A stretch of DNA of 64,000 nucleotides from an uncultured Clostridia bacterium. Its GTDB lineage: Bacteria > Bacillota > Clostridia > UBA1381. The notes under the pieces were generated by a model. It was not told where the DNA came from, made no database searches, and was given only the letters and a program-made list of their open reading frames with translations. Positions 1 to 9,490 of the stretch are shown here, piece after piece. Numbering within the stretch: the stretch's first letter is position 1; each line of letters begins with the position of its first letter. Where the stretch lies: contig CALXWJ010000077.1 in NCBI GenBank assembly GCA_944392335.1, positions 1 through 64,000 of the forward strand, in the 5' to 3' direction. The translations under genes and the position numbers were made by a program.

Positions 1-128
1 CAGCTATATCGAGTGGTATAATACGAAACGAATCAAGCAATCGTTGGGGTATATGAGCCCTGTAGAGTACAGGCATAGTCTTGGATTAATAGCATAAAAC
101 AGTCCAAGAATATGTCCGCACCCCCAAC
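1..128 (+). mobile_element. Right end of an IS3-family insertion sequence
   Basis: The transposase stop at 97 is followed by about 30 bases (GTCCAAGAATATGTCCGCAC and a C-rich run) that would be the element's terminal inverted repeat. The exact end cannot be fixed because the left end and target duplication lie outside the window. The element abuts the terminator of the neighbouring minus-strand operon. Confidence 0.55.
2..97 (+). pseudogene. IS3-family transposase, C-terminal fragment (cut by window edge)
   Basis: Reading from base 2, the plus strand encodes 31 residues ending in TAA at 95-97, including YIEWYNTKRIKQSLGYMSP followed by VEYR. This is the characteristic end of the DDE integrase domain of IS3-family (OrfB/IS150-type) transposases, which normally finish with a Y-N-x-x-R-I/H-x-x-L-G-x-x-S-P-x-x-Y motif. 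Only the C-terminus is inside the window, so it is not possible to say whether the full element is intact. It is convergent with the ftsY operon. The identification rests on motif memory, not on a search. Confidence 0.8.
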
Positions 129-130
129 CC

Positions 131-180
131 CAAAAACTCCCGAAGCACAGCTTAATTTCAGCTGTTTTGGGGAGTTTTTG
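131..180. terminator. Compound hairpin terminator ending the smc-ftsY-Dabb operon
   Basis: Bases 131-141 (CAAAAACTCCC) pair perfectly with 170-180, and an inner stem pairs 147-152 (ACAGCT) with 160-165. Both strands end in a run of five T residues. It lies 39 bases beyond the stop of the Dabb gene on the minus strand, and it would also stop transcripts coming from the IS. Confidence 0.7.
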
Positions 181-218
181 TGTGAAATATTTTTCAAAAC
201 TTTCTTTCACAGACTCCA

Positions 219-503
219 TTATACAGTATAGTCTATTGCAACTCTGGAAATAACGCAGTTTTTTATAAAATCCTTTACTTTACAATGATCTTCGTTAATG
301 TCGTAGCTTTTTAGATCATCATAATCATTAAATGACGTTATTAATATAATGTCATATTCCCCTCCGTTTTCATTTATTCCTACTTCAAGTTCTTTAATGT
401 AATTAATCTTTGACTTAAGCTCTTTCAACAATTCTTTGATTTTCACGGCATTTTCACTTTTATTTTCATTTTTTAATTTCCATGTAACTATGTGTTTTAC
501 CAT
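219..503 (-). CDS. Dabb-family (stress-responsive A/B barrel) small protein
   Basis: The 94-residue protein starts MVKHIVTWKLK, the typical opening of Dabb dimeric alpha/beta-barrel proteins, and has the usual length of about 95-100 residues. Such proteins form ferredoxin-like dimers; most are of unknown function and some are enzymes. Its ATG shares one base with the ftsY stop codon (TAATG) and the AAGGAG ribosome site lies inside the end of ftsY, so the two genes are probably translationally coupled. It is the last gene of the smc-ftsY operon. No catalytic residues are assigned; the function is unknown. Confidence 0.8.
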   Translation of the reverse strand: MVKHIVTWKLKNENKSENAVKIKELLKELKSKINYIKELEVGINENGGEYDIILITSFNDYDDLKSYDINEDHCKVKDFIKNCVISRVAIDYTV

Positions 504-1456
504 TATTCATCAGACTCCTTTTGATTATCAGCATTGTCTTCATTCTCTGTTTCAAACAATGCTCTTGCAAAATCCTGCGGATTGAACTCCTGAATATCAT
601 CGATTTTTTCGCCCACGCCTACAAATTTTACAGGAATATGCTGTTCCTTTGAAATGGCAACAACTATTCCTCCCTTTGCGGTTCCGTCAAGCTTTGTTAA
701 AATTATTCCGGAAATTTCTGCTGCTTCTCCGAATAACTTTGCCTGCGACAACGCGTTTTGACCGGTCGATGCATCAAGTACAAGCAATATTTCCTTTGAT
801 ATCCCGGGTAATTCTCTGTCAATAACTCTTGATATTTTATTAAGTTCCGCCATAAGATTTTTCTTGTTATGGAGTCTTCCGGCTGTATCACAAATCAAAA
901 TATCGGCATTTCTCGCCTTTGCGGCATTGCATCCGTCAAATACTACCGCAGCCGGATCACTGTTTTCGGCATGCTTGATAATTTCACAGCCGCACCTATC
1001 GGCCCACACACAAAGCTGATCAATTGCAGCGGCTCTGAACGTATCGGCGGCTGCAAGCAAAACCTTTTTCCCCCGGGCTTTATAGTATGCCGCCAATTTT
1101 CCAATGGATGTGGTTTTTCCGACCCCGTTAACTCCTATTACAAGTATAACGGAAGGTTTTGAATCGATGTTCATGGAATTATCCTGCTTTGTTAATATTT
1201 CCACTATTATGTTTTTTAATTCTTCTTTAACATCATTTCCGTCAGTCAATCTTTTTGACCTTGTCCTGTCCCGCAATTCTTTAATAATATATTCTGTTGT
1301 TTCCACCCCCAGATCGGATAATATCAATGCATCTTCAAGCTCCTCAAAAAACTCTTCATCTACTTTTACGAAAACCTTAAATACATTGTCGACCTGCTGC
1401 GAAAGAGTATTTCTTGTTTTTGCAAGACTTTGTTTTAATTTGTCAAAAAATCCCAT
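503..1456 (-). CDS. ftsY: Signal recognition particle receptor FtsY
   Basis: FtsY is the membrane-associated SRP receptor GTPase that docks ribosome–nascent chain complexes at the Sec translocon. The 317-residue protein has an N-terminal helical region and an NG domain with the P-loop GVNGVGKT (108-115), DTFRAAA (138-144), DTAGR (190-194) and TKLD (254-257), followed by GTAKGG. There is no long acidic A domain, as is usual for Gram-positive FtsY. A GAAAGGAAG ribosome site precedes the ATG. It lies 38 bases downstream of smc, a common Clostridia arrangement. Confidence 0.97.
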   Translation of the reverse strand: MGFFDKLKQSLAKTRNTLSQQVDNVFKVFVKVDEEFFEELEDALILSDLGVETTEYIIKELRDRTRSKRLTDGNDVKEELKNIIVEILTKQDNSMNIDSKPSVILVIGVNGVGKTTSIGKLAAYYKARGKKVLLAAADTFRAAAIDQLCVWADRCGCEIIKHAENSDPAAVVFDGCNAAKARNADILICDTAGRLHNKKNLMAELNKISRVIDRELPGISKEILLVLDASTGQNALSQAKLFGEAAEISGIILTKLDGTAKGGIVVAISKEQHIPVKFVGVGEKIDDIQEFNPQDFARALFETENEDNADNQKESDE

Positions 1457-1494
1457 AAAGTACTTCCTTTCAATAAAATATGATTGACCAATAT

Positions 1495-4400
1495 CTATTT
1501 CAGCATTTCATCATCAACATCGTCAATCTTAAGCGATAACAATTTAGATACACCCTTTTCCTGCATTGTAACTCCATACATAACATTTGCCGCTTCCATT
1601 GTACCTCTTCTGTGAGTAATAACAATAAATTGAGTGGAATTCATATAATTCTTTAAATATGTCGCAAAACGCGAAACATTAACATCATCAAGGGCTGCGT
1701 CAATTTCATCCAGAAAACAAAACGGCGTAGGTTTAACCTCCAGGATCGCGAAAAGCAACGCAATCGCAATAAATGATTTTTCCCCTCCGGAATAAAGGTT
1801 TATATTCTGCAAGCCTTTGCCCGGTAATTGCACTTCAATTTCAATACCGCTTTCCATAATATCATTTGGATTTGATAAATACAGTCTGCTTCGCCCTCCT
1901 CCGAATAATTCACAAAAAACTCTTGAGAATGCCTTGTTTATTTCTTCAAATTGCTGTTTAAAGTGTTCCTCCATAAGCTCTTGCATGGAAGATATTATCT
2001 TATTAAGATTCTCCTGCGATTTTTCAAGATCTGATTTCTGATCACTCAAAAAATCAAATCTTTGCTTTGTATTTACATATTCTTCAATCGAATCTACATT
2101 TACACTCCCCAACGCTTTTATTTTTCCCTTTAATTCAAGTACCCTTTGACGTGATTGTACCGGATCTTCAATGGGCTGCTTGATTTCTTCGGCAGTTGTA
2201 ACCGTCAATTCATATTCATCCCATAACCTGTTGATTATGCTTTCGGAGTCGGATTCATATTTTGCTTGTTTACTCTCAGCTTTTGATAATTCCTGCTGCA
2301 ATATTAAAAGCCTGTCTGTTAAATCCTTGTTTGAATTTGTTATTCCCTTCAGTCCGTCAACAATCGCAGCTTTTTCCTTATCTATTTTTTCGATCTCCGA
2401 CTTAATCTTTTGAGAAAAATCCTTAATTTCTTCTATTTCTTTATTTTTATTCCCGATTTTCTCTTTTAATATTATATTTGTCTCCTTTAATCTTTCTTTT
2501 TCTTTATCTTTATCGTCCTTTATCTTTTCATTTTCTTCGATTAAATTATTAAGCTCTTCAATAGAATTTTTTTTCAATTCGATATCTTTTTCTATTGTTC
2601 TTAATTTTAATGTTTCATCCATTAAAAGTTGGTTTTGCGCGTCTTTTTTATCGGTTATCTGCTGCTGCTCCGTTTCCTTTTCATTGATCTTGTTATTTAG
2701 CTCCTCAACCGTTTTTTCGAGTACTCTCTTATCATTTATCTGTTTTGCAATATCATCGGCAGATAAAGAAAGCTGTGTTTCGATCTGTTTTAACTCCTGT
2801 TCAAGAATATTCTGTGAGCTGCCGCTGTTTTCAAGTACACCCTGCAAATGCTCCAAAGTATTTTTTGCAACAAGTATATCATTTTCATATTCTCTCAATA
2901 ACGGGACATAGCTTGAAAGCTGCACACGGGCATTTTCAATATCGGCGTCCAGCTCTGTATTTTTACGAGTTATTTTTCTTATTTCCTCTGTCAGTATCGT
3001 TATTTCTTCCGCAAGACCTTTTATTTGCGTTGAGCGCGATAAAAAACCGCTTGTTTTATTCACGCTTCCGCCTGATATTGAACCTCCGGGATTTAATAAT
3101 TCTCCGTCAATTGTCACTATCTTGAAGCGATAATTGAATTTTCTTGCAATTGCGACCGCATGATCGATATTGTCTGTCACCACGACACGTCCCAACAGAT
3201 TTTTTATGATATTAAGATATTTTTTATCATATTCTACTAATTCGGATGCAACTCCTATATACCCGTCGCATTTTGAAATTTCTTTTATATTGTCAAGTTC
3301 TCTGCCTGTTACTGCTGATAACGGCAAAAATGTGGCTCTGCCCGCTTTTGCATTTTTCAGAAAATCAATTGCTTCTTTTGCATCTTCTTCACTTTCAACA
3401 ACAATATTTTGCATTGCACCGCCCAAAGCAATTTCCAATGCGGTAACATATTCCTTTTTGACGTCAATCAGTCCCGAAACCGTTCCGTAAATTGCTGATT
3501 TTTTCAACTGCGGTGCTGTCATAACCGTTTTTACCGCACGTGAAAAGCCTTCATAATCGTTTTCCATACTTTCCAATAATTTCTTTTGCGAAATTTTTGA
3601 ATTTAAGTCCACCTGTACGGTCGACAATTTGTGCTTGTTTTCTTCCAGCTCGGAGCTTGTCCTATTTACCCGCTCATTGAGCGCATCAACCCTTAAACGC
3701 ATAGATTCGGCTTTTTCGCTTTTGTTTTCAATAGTGTTTTTTGCATCCTCTATCTCTTTTTTTGTATTTTCCATACCGGAATCATAAGAGCTTATCTCTT
3801 TTTCAACGGCTTCGCGTCTTTGCAAAAAGCTTGAACGAAGATTCTCCGTACCGCTGATTTTAGCCTTTACGGAAGCAATTTCATTCATTTTTTCAATTAT
3901 ATCCGACCTTAATTTTTCGATCTCTTCTTTACATCTATTAAGCGAATCAAAGATTTCCGAATTATTTTTTTGAATATGGTTAAAATCATTCATTAATAAT
4001 TCTTTTTCGTTCTCATCATTTTGTATTGATCCGGCCAATTCATCAATTTGTTTTTTTGCTTCAGAACTTTTTTTCAATATATCTTCTATTTCACGCTCAA
4101 TTCTTGCCTCAAAAGCCTCATTATTCTTTATATCGTTTTGTGCCATCGAAATATCGTTTGCACATACCATGCTTTTTGCTTCATTATCAATGAGTTCATT
4201 GTTTTTTGCGGTTTGTTCCTCTTCAAGTCTGCTGTTTTTCAGATACAATTCATTTCTTTGAGCTTCAATTTCTGTTTCTTTTGATTTTAGATCCTCTATT
4301 TCCCCGGAAATACTTTCATACAGATCATGAGCTTCCTTTAAAAGCTCTGAATTTTTATTCAAATTAACAAGACTCATACTTACGTCAAGGCCTTTATACT

Positions 4401-5061
4401 CATCATAAAGTTCTACATATTTTCTTGCTTTTTTGGATTGATTTTCCAAAGGGCCGAGCTGTCTTTCAAGCTCAGTCACTATATCGTTTATTCTTACTAA
4501 GTTCTCATTTACCGATACAAGTTTCCGCAATGCCTCATCTTTACGATGCTTATATTTTGAAACCCCTGCCGCTTCTTCAAAAAAAGACCTTCTGTCATCT
4601 GCTTTCGTTGACAGTATCTGAGAAACATTGCCTTGACCTATCATGGAATAACCGTCACGTCCGAGCCCGGTATCCATAAATAATTCATGAATATCCTTCA
4701 AACGGCAGTCGGTATGATTTATTTGATAAACGGTTTCGCCGGAACGAAATACTTTACGGGTTACAACAATGTTCTCATAATCAATGGGGAACATTTTATC
4801 GGAATTATCAAGAACAAGGCTTACTTCAGCATAATTTACCCGTTTTCTTGTTTGCGTACCGGCAAATATAACATCCTGCATATTTGAACCCCTGAGAGTT
4901 TTTGCACTCATTTCTCCCATAACCCAGCGAATTGCATCCGATATATTGCTTTTTCCGCTTCCGTTCGGTCCTACAACCGCTGTGACTCCTTGTCCGAATT
5001 CAAGGACTGTCTTATCGGCAAAGGATTTAAATCCTACAATTTCCAATCTCTTTAAATACAA
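1495..5061 (-). CDS. smc: Chromosome segregation ATPase SMC
   Basis: SMC forms the condensin core that organises and segregates the chromosome with ScpA and ScpB. The 1188-residue protein has the Walker A GPNGSGKS near residues 31-38, long coiled coils, a hinge near 515-640 (IYGTVSGLI through VVTD), and a C-terminal head with the signature LYSGGEKS and Walker B FCFLDEIDAALDD. Length and architecture are those of the full family. It overlaps the upstream radical SAM gene by 10 bases, so the two are cotranscribed. The scpA and scpB genes are not in the window. Confidence 0.98.
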   Translation of the reverse strand: MYLKRLEIVGFKSFADKTVLEFGQGVTAVVGPNGSGKSNISDAIRWVMGEMSAKTLRGSNMQDVIFAGTQTRKRVNYAEVSLVLDNSDKMFPIDYENIVVTRKVFRSGETVYQINHTDCRLKDIHELFMDTGLGRDGYSMIGQGNVSQILSTKADDRRSFFEEAAGVSKYKHRKDEALRKLVSVNENLVRINDIVTELERQLGPLENQSKKARKYVELYDEYKGLDVSMSLVNLNKNSELLKEAHDLYESISGEIEDLKSKETEIEAQRNELYLKNSRLEEEQTAKNNELIDNEAKSMVCANDISMAQNDIKNNEAFEARIEREIEDILKKSSEAKKQIDELAGSIQNDENEKELLMNDFNHIQKNNSEIFDSLNRCKEEIEKLRSDIIEKMNEIASVKAKISGTENLRSSFLQRREAVEKEISSYDSGMENTKKEIEDAKNTIENKSEKAESMRLRVDALNERVNRTSSELEENKHKLSTVQVDLNSKISQKKLLESMENDYEGFSRAVKTVMTAPQLKKSAIYGTVSGLIDVKKEYVTALEIALGGAMQNIVVESEEDAKEAIDFLKNAKAGRATFLPLSAVTGRELDNIKEISKCDGYIGVASELVEYDKKYLNIIKNLLGRVVVTDNIDHAVAIARKFNYRFKIVTIDGELLNPGGSISGGSVNKTSGFLSRSTQIKGLAEEITILTEEIRKITRKNTELDADIENARVQLSSYVPLLREYENDILVAKNTLEHLQGVLENSGSSQNILEQELKQIETQLSLSADDIAKQINDKRVLEKTVEELNNKINEKETEQQQITDKKDAQNQLLMDETLKLRTIEKDIELKKNSIEELNNLIEENEKIKDDKDKEKERLKETNIILKEKIGNKNKEIEEIKDFSQKIKSEIEKIDKEKAAIVDGLKGITNSNKDLTDRLLILQQELSKAESKQAKYESDSESIINRLWDEYELTVTTAEEIKQPIEDPVQSRQRVLELKGKIKALGSVNVDSIEEYVNTKQRFDFLSDQKSDLEKSQENLNKIISSMQELMEEHFKQQFEEINKAFSRVFCELFGGGRSRLYLSNPNDIMESGIEIEVQLPGKGLQNINLYSGGEKSFIAIALLFAILEVKPTPFCFLDEIDAALDDVNVSRFATYLKNYMNSTQFIVITHRRGTMEAANVMYGVTMQEKGVSKLLSLKIDDVDDEMLK

Positions 5062-6086
5062 TCAGCTTCCTCGCTTTCCACACCATACGACAAATAAAAT
5101 TCACCTTTTTTTATTTTGTCCGTTCCCCTTATTTTTACCTTTATTTTATATTTATCATATATATCCTTTATATTTTGTTTTTTACTGCCTGTTGCCTTTG
5201 AAATTTCCTTTGTATTAACATAAATGACGGCATCTTTTCCTTTAAAACTGCCGAGGGCAACAGAAAACTTATCAAGATAGATCCGTGATTCTACCAGCTC
5301 TCTGAATTGCGCATCGTATGGACCGGCAACAATTGAACCCCCGGGTGAAATTTCATCGGTTGTCTGCAATGAGACCCTTATAACATCAATATCGGCCTCT
5401 TTAAATTTTAATAATAATTTTTTACACAAATCAACTGCCTCATCCAGCCTTTGAGGCTTGTATTTACCGTTTAAATACATTTTTTCAAGATATGTATCCT
5501 TCACCACCAAAGTAGGGTATATCCTTACAAAATCGGGCTTCATCATAATGATCTTATCCGCGGTTTGCAAAGCCTTTTCATCATTGTCACCCGGAAGCCC
5601 GGTCATCATTTGCAAGCCCAAATTAAAACCGTATTTTTTTATCAATTCTACTGAAATATACACAACATCTGCCTTATGACCTCTTGTGCTTCTTTCAAGA
5701 ACATCGTCATCGAGGCTCTGAACTCCGAGTTCTATTGTTGTCACACCGTATTTTTTTAATTGATCCAATATCGTATCATTAATGTAATCGGGACGTGTTG
5801 AAAGCCTTATGCCGTCAATCTTGCCGTTTTTTACATATTCATAAGCAGTACTTAAAAACTTTCTCTGCATATCAAAATCAATACCTGTAAAACTGCCGCC
5901 GAAAAATGCCGCTTCAATAATACAGTTTTGCTTCGGCAGCGTTTTTAAATACTCCTCAATAATATTTATTATTTTTTCTTCATTGATATCATCATTGCTT
6001 CCCGTAATATGCTTTTGATTACAAAACACACAATCAAAAGGGCATCCCTTATGCGGTACAAAAATAGGGATATTATAATGTTTCAT
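5052..6086 (-). CDS. Radical SAM protein, Elp3/YhcC-like
   Basis: This 344-residue protein carries the radical SAM cluster motif CxxxCxxC at Cys15, Cys19 and Cys22 (GCPFDCVFC), then GGSFTG and a GLQMMTGLPGD stretch typical of Elp3/B12-independent clostridial radical SAM proteins. The family is usually found between rnc and smc in Clostridia; its substrate is not established, though a tRNA or protein modification is often supposed. The ATG at 6086, rather than a longer upstream start, puts the protein directly at MKHYNIPIFVPHKGCPFDC, where the family begins. It overlaps the rnc end by 14 bases. No acetyltransferase domain like that of true Elp3 is visible. Confidence 0.85.
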   Translation of the reverse strand: MKHYNIPIFVPHKGCPFDCVFCNQKHITGSNDDINEEKIINIIEEYLKTLPKQNCIIEAAFFGGSFTGIDFDMQRKFLSTAYEYVKNGKIDGIRLSTRPDYINDTILDQLKKYGVTTIELGVQSLDDDVLERSTRGHKADVVYISVELIKKYGFNLGLQMMTGLPGDNDEKALQTADKIIMMKPDFVRIYPTLVVKDTYLEKMYLNGKYKPQRLDEAVDLCKKLLLKFKEADIDVIRVSLQTTDEISPGGSIVAGPYDAQFRELVESRIYLDKFSVALGSFKGKDAVIYVNTKEISKATGSKKQNIKDIYDKYKIKVKIRGTDKIKKGEFYLSYGVESEEADCI

Positions 6087-6759
6087 ATTTTTTTTCCGAC
6101 AAAGCAATCTTTGCCGCCTCCTGTTCAGCTTCCTTTTTTGTTTTACCCATTCCTGATGCGACAACAACGCCGTTTATTAATAGATCGATATAAAATTGCT
6201 TGCAGTGTTCGGGTCCTGTTTCTTTAACAGTTATATATGTTATTTTTGTTTTTCCATGGAATCTATGCTGAACATTTTCCTGTAATGTACTTTTATAATC
6301 CTTGACCGTTTTATTATGGACTGCATCCTCAAATTTATCTTTCATAATATGCAATAAAAATTTTCTTGCATTTTCAATATTGCTGTCAAGATAAATTGCG
6401 GCAAGCAATGCTTCAAATACATCAGCTAAAATTGACGCTCTTTCTCTGCTTCCTGCTTTTTCTTCACCGTTGCCGAGCAAAATAAATTTTCCGATATCGA
6501 TTTTTTGCGCAAGCTCTGCCAAAGATTCTTCACATACCAATGCCGCTCTTGTTCTTGATAGATCCCCTTCATTTACGGTTTTCATATTCTCAAACAAATA
6601 ATCACTTACAATTATGCTTAAAACCGAATCACCCAAAAATTCTTGTCTTTCATAGCTCTTGCATCTATGCTCGTTTGCATATGAGCTATGGGTTAAAGCT
6701 GTTTTCAGATATTTTTTGTTTTTAAAAATGTATCCTATTTTATTTTCTAATTCTTCCAT
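6073..6759 (-). CDS. rnc: Ribonuclease III
   Basis: RNase III cleaves double-stranded RNA during rRNA maturation and mRNA turnover. The 228-residue protein has the RNase III signature ERQEFLGDSV (37-46), the downstream acidic ADVFEALLAAIYLD motif, and a C-terminal double-stranded RNA-binding domain (about 152-225) ending in GKTKKEAEQEAAKIAL. The start at 6759 is chosen because GGAG lies 9 bases upstream and the protein then begins at the family's usual position. It heads the rnc-radical SAM-smc-ftsY operon. Confidence 0.97.
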   Translation of the reverse strand: MEELENKIGYIFKNKKYLKTALTHSSYANEHRCKSYERQEFLGDSVLSIIVSDYLFENMKTVNEGDLSRTRAALVCEESLAELAQKIDIGKFILLGNGEEKAGSRERASILADVFEALLAAIYLDSNIENARKFLLHIMKDKFEDAVHNKTVKDYKSTLQENVQHRFHGKTKITYITVKETGPEHCKQFYIDLLINGVVVASGMGKTKKEAEQEAAKIALSEKKYETL

Positions 6760-6835
6760 AAATTTTCTCCAAATCGATAAACTCAATCATATCTTATACG
6801 GTTTACATTAGGAATAATAAAACCGCGTCCTTCAA

Positions 6836-6871
6836 TATTTTCAGCGGAAGTTTTATCTTCCGCTGAAAATA
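6836..6871. terminator. Hairpin between acpP and rnc
   Basis: ATTTTCAGCGGAAG and CTTCCGCTGAAAAT form a nearly perfect stem around TTTTAT. It lies about 255 bases downstream of the acpP stop on the minus strand, beyond the repeat copy. There is no long U tract on either side, so its strength is uncertain. Confidence 0.5.
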
Positions 6872-6884
6872 AATACATTTAAAT

Positions 6885-7067
6885 CGGAGCAACACTCCAT
6901 CAAGCTTGTTTGAAATGGAGCATGAAAACGTTGCAGCCGGCAATAAGAGCGTTAGCCCTCAGCGTTTTGGTGGGAGATTATACTCTAACTGATTACTGAT
7001 ATGGAATCCGCCGGCAATCGGCGGGGAACATCTTTGCTTAGGTTATACTGACAATGGATAATTTAAT
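6885..7067 (+). repeat. Dispersed structured intergenic repeat, copy 1 (divergent)
   Basis: The core from 6969 reads GGTGGGAGATTATACTCT, then CTGATTACTGATATGGAA, then the hairpin CCGCCGGCAATCGGCGG and a conserved tail around ACATCTTTGCTTAGGTTATA. It matches copies at 10287, 30539 (reverse) and 40438. The 5' half is more diverged and holds its own pairing, AAAACG (6925 region) with CGTTTT (6963 region). It sits in the 341-base gap between acpP and rnc, antisense to both. No ORF is evident. Confidence 0.7.
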
Positions 7068-7126
7068 ATCCCGCAATATATTAATAAATAATTCTTTTTT
7101 CATAAATATATTTTATATCCTAACCA

Positions 7127-7357
7127 TTAACCTCTTGCATTTTTAATGTATTCAACAGCATCTCCCACCGTAACGATTCCCTCTGCATCCTCATCGGGTA
7201 TTTCCATATCAAATTCCTGTTCCAAACCCATAATCAAATCCACAACATCAAGTGAATCTGCTCCCAAATCATCGGCAAATGAAGCATCTGGCGTTATCTT
7301 TGACTCGTCAACACCCAGTTGCTCTGCAATAACAGTTTTAATTTTTTCAAACTCCAT
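7127..7357 (-). CDS. acpP: Acyl carrier protein
   Basis: ACP carries growing fatty acyl chains on a phosphopantetheine arm. The 76-residue acidic protein has the attachment Ser35 in [10 protein letters not shown], and the usual length. The ATG at 7357 is preferred over an upstream in-frame GTG because the AAAGGGGG ribosome site is eight bases upstream of it and touches the GTG. The gene is monocistronic, with its own sigma-A-type promoter. No fab genes are adjacent, which is unusual but occurs in Clostridia. Confidence 0.96.
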   Translation of the reverse strand: MEFEKIKTVIAEQLGVDESKITPDASFADDLGADSLDVVDLIMGLEQEFDMEIPDEDAEGIVTVGDAVEYIKNARG

Positions 7358-7459
7358 CCCGTTCACCCCCTTTCAATTTTATTAAAATTGATCTTTATTT
7401 TTTTATCAATAAATACATACACTTGATATATATTTTATTCACATATCCTTTATTCGTTA

Positions 7460-7488
7460 ATTTTATCATAAAAATATTATTACGTCAA
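7460..7488 (-). promoter_or_regulatory. Sigma-A-type promoter of acpP
   Basis: On the minus strand TTGACG (7483-7488) and TAAAAT (7460-7465) are separated by 17 bases. The leader to acpP is about 95 bases, AT-rich, with an imperfect ATTGAT/ATCAAT inverted repeat of unknown role. Confidence 0.65.
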
Positions 7489-7592
7489 CATAGGTTTCGG
7501 GAAAATTTTTTAGTAATTCAACTATTTTTAAAAGGATTTTTTTATTTAATGCTATTATAAGTCAAAATTTTAAAAGACCCTTTAATACAAGC

Positions 7593-7637
7593 TTTTTAAA
7601 ATCCGTATGGCATTTCTTTACATACGGATTTTAAAAA
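7593..7637 (-). terminator. Terminator of the GH26-like gene
   Basis: A perfect 17-base stem pairs 7593-7609 with 7621-7637 around an 11-base loop. It starts right at the stop codon of the GH26-like gene and ends in an AT-rich tail. Confidence 0.75.
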
Positions 7638-9389
7638 TTATTTTCCTTCGGCTTCTTTTACTTTTTTCAGACCTTGTGCAAAGGCTTTTGTTGTTTCCGG
7701 GGTCTCATCCAAGATATACGGTCTTGCTACAATCGATTCATATCCTTCTCTTGTATCCATATCCACGCTGTTAAACCAAAATGCCATTTTTATATTTGGA
7801 TAATTATGCATTTGTTCAAACATATCGGTTATCCACTGGACTTTGTCTCCGCCTATTGAGCTTGATGCAAATTCTGTTATTATCCATGGGAATTTGTCAT
7901 AAACATGATGATGCTTTTCCATAATATTGTCATAAATTTCCTTAAATGATTTCCATTTTTCGCCGTTTAATTCATCATAATAAGTTCCGGTATTATAGCC
8001 TGTAACTCCGAAAACCTGAACATATTCATCACCCGGATAAAACGCCATTGATGAATTGTATCCTGCCGGAGGAAAGCTTTCATCATTGGGATTAAACACC
8101 CAAATTGCATTATCCACTCCCACTTCTTTAAATATATTATAAATTTTTCTCCAAAGCATTACATAAAGCTCCGGATCATCAAGGCAGGCACTTGAACCGT
8201 AGCTTGTCCAGTCGGAATTCATTTCGTTATTCAATCTAAACAATATGGGATGTCCTACTTCCTTTAACTGGTGCGCCATGATCTCAAATCTGTAGTCGTA
8301 TCTGCCGTCGAGTATATCAAAAACAGGATTATATCCGTCCAGATCTCCATTCATGACTGTTGATGTTTGTAATGTCAATTCAACAACTTTTCCATTTTCA
8401 CATGCTGTTTTCATACCTTCAACAGGCAGATCTTCAAAATAATATCTGTATTCAAGAATACCGTCAAATTTATAGTCTAATTCCTCTTCCAATCTCTCAA
8501 CTTCCGAAAAATCATTGTTTACGATTGCATGCGGCGTATATATTCCCCATTTACATTCTTTGCCGTTTACAAGATTATCATAAAATTCTTTTGTTTCTTC
8601 AGACCAAAAATCAGGCAGCTCCGGTTTGAAATCTGTAAAAGTATCGGACTTGCCTACAATCGGCACATCTGTGCTGAAAGAATACAAGGTTCTGTATACT
8701 TCTTCCAAAACCTCATCATTATATTCAGGGACTTTAAACATTATACGATAAAACATGGTGCTGTCAGTATATATATAGCAATAAATATAACTATTCAATT
8801 TTATCGGGCTGTCCGGCGCGGGCGTTCTTGATATTGCAACCATTTGTACCCAAAAGTCCCCTATTTTTTCGACTGCATCTTTATGGAGTGTTATTTTATT
8901 TTGTTCCATGTATCTTTCGTCAAGAAGATACTTATGCAAATAATCTTTAATATATGCCCTGGTTTGCGAAGCCGTTTCATAGGTCGAATATTCCTTTGAA
9001 ACAACTGCGGTCATATCCTTACAGCGTACAGTGATATACTCCTGAGCCGTTGAAAAATCAAACTCCGCATCTCTTGGAAATCCCAGCGCAAAGCCTCTTG
9101 AATGATTAACAAGATATTTTTTGTTATTACCTACCTGTACTTCTCTGACGTCAGCATTTACAAAATCAACATCATTTACATCATAGTATGGGACATTGTT
9201 TTCATAATATATACAATAATTGAATTTATCGGGAAATATCCGATTTAGCATGTCTTTTGCCTTAATCCTAAAATAACTGTTTGTCAGAGCGACACTGCCC
9301 GAAACCAGCAATGCGGCTGCTATTATATATACGATAAATATTCCCGATTTGAACTTTTCTTTCAATGAATCAATTATTTTTTTATTCAA
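7638..9389 (-). CDS. Membrane-anchored GH26-like glycoside hydrolase
   Basis: The 583-residue protein has one N-terminal transmembrane segment (about 17-37) that would anchor it outside the cell, an unassigned domain to about residue 250, and a C-terminal TIM-barrel-like region resembling GH26 endo-mannanases. Glu389 in RLNNEMN fits the acid/base position and Glu506 in WIITEFASS fits the nucleophile. GH26 enzymes cut beta-mannans or related beta-1,3/1,4-glycans. The family call comes from these two motifs and the fold pattern, so substrate is open. It stands alone between acpP and an AraC regulator that may control it. Confidence 0.75.
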   Translation of the reverse strand: MNKKIIDSLKEKFKSGIFIVYIIAAALLVSGSVALTNSYFRIKAKDMLNRIFPDKFNYCIYYENNVPYYDVNDVDFVNADVREVQVGNNKKYLVNHSRGFALGFPRDAEFDFSTAQEYITVRCKDMTAVVSKEYSTYETASQTRAYIKDYLHKYLLDERYMEQNKITLHKDAVEKIGDFWVQMVAISRTPAPDSPIKLNSYIYCYIYTDSTMFYRIMFKVPEYNDEVLEEVYRTLYSFSTDVPIVGKSDTFTDFKPELPDFWSEETKEFYDNLVNGKECKWGIYTPHAIVNNDFSEVERLEEELDYKFDGILEYRYYFEDLPVEGMKTACENGKVVELTLQTSTVMNGDLDGYNPVFDILDGRYDYRFEIMAHQLKEVGHPILFRLNNEMNSDWTSYGSSACLDDPELYVMLWRKIYNIFKEVGVDNAIWVFNPNDESFPPAGYNSSMAFYPGDEYVQVFGVTGYNTGTYYDELNGEKWKSFKEIYDNIMEKHHHVYDKFPWIITEFASSSIGGDKVQWITDMFEQMHNYPNIKMAFWFNSVDMDTREGYESIVARPYILDETPETTKAFAQGLKKVKEAEGK

Positions 9390-9490
9390 AACATCACCCC
9401 ATATTTTTCCTTTTGTACAAATATTGTTATAATTTTACCATGAAATTATAAAGATGTCAATAAATATATACTGTTAAATATATTAAATGC

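Noticed and set aside
4-219. 71-codon minus-strand frame
   Set aside because: It overlaps the IS end and the compound terminator, and is antisense to the transposase; no ribosome site.
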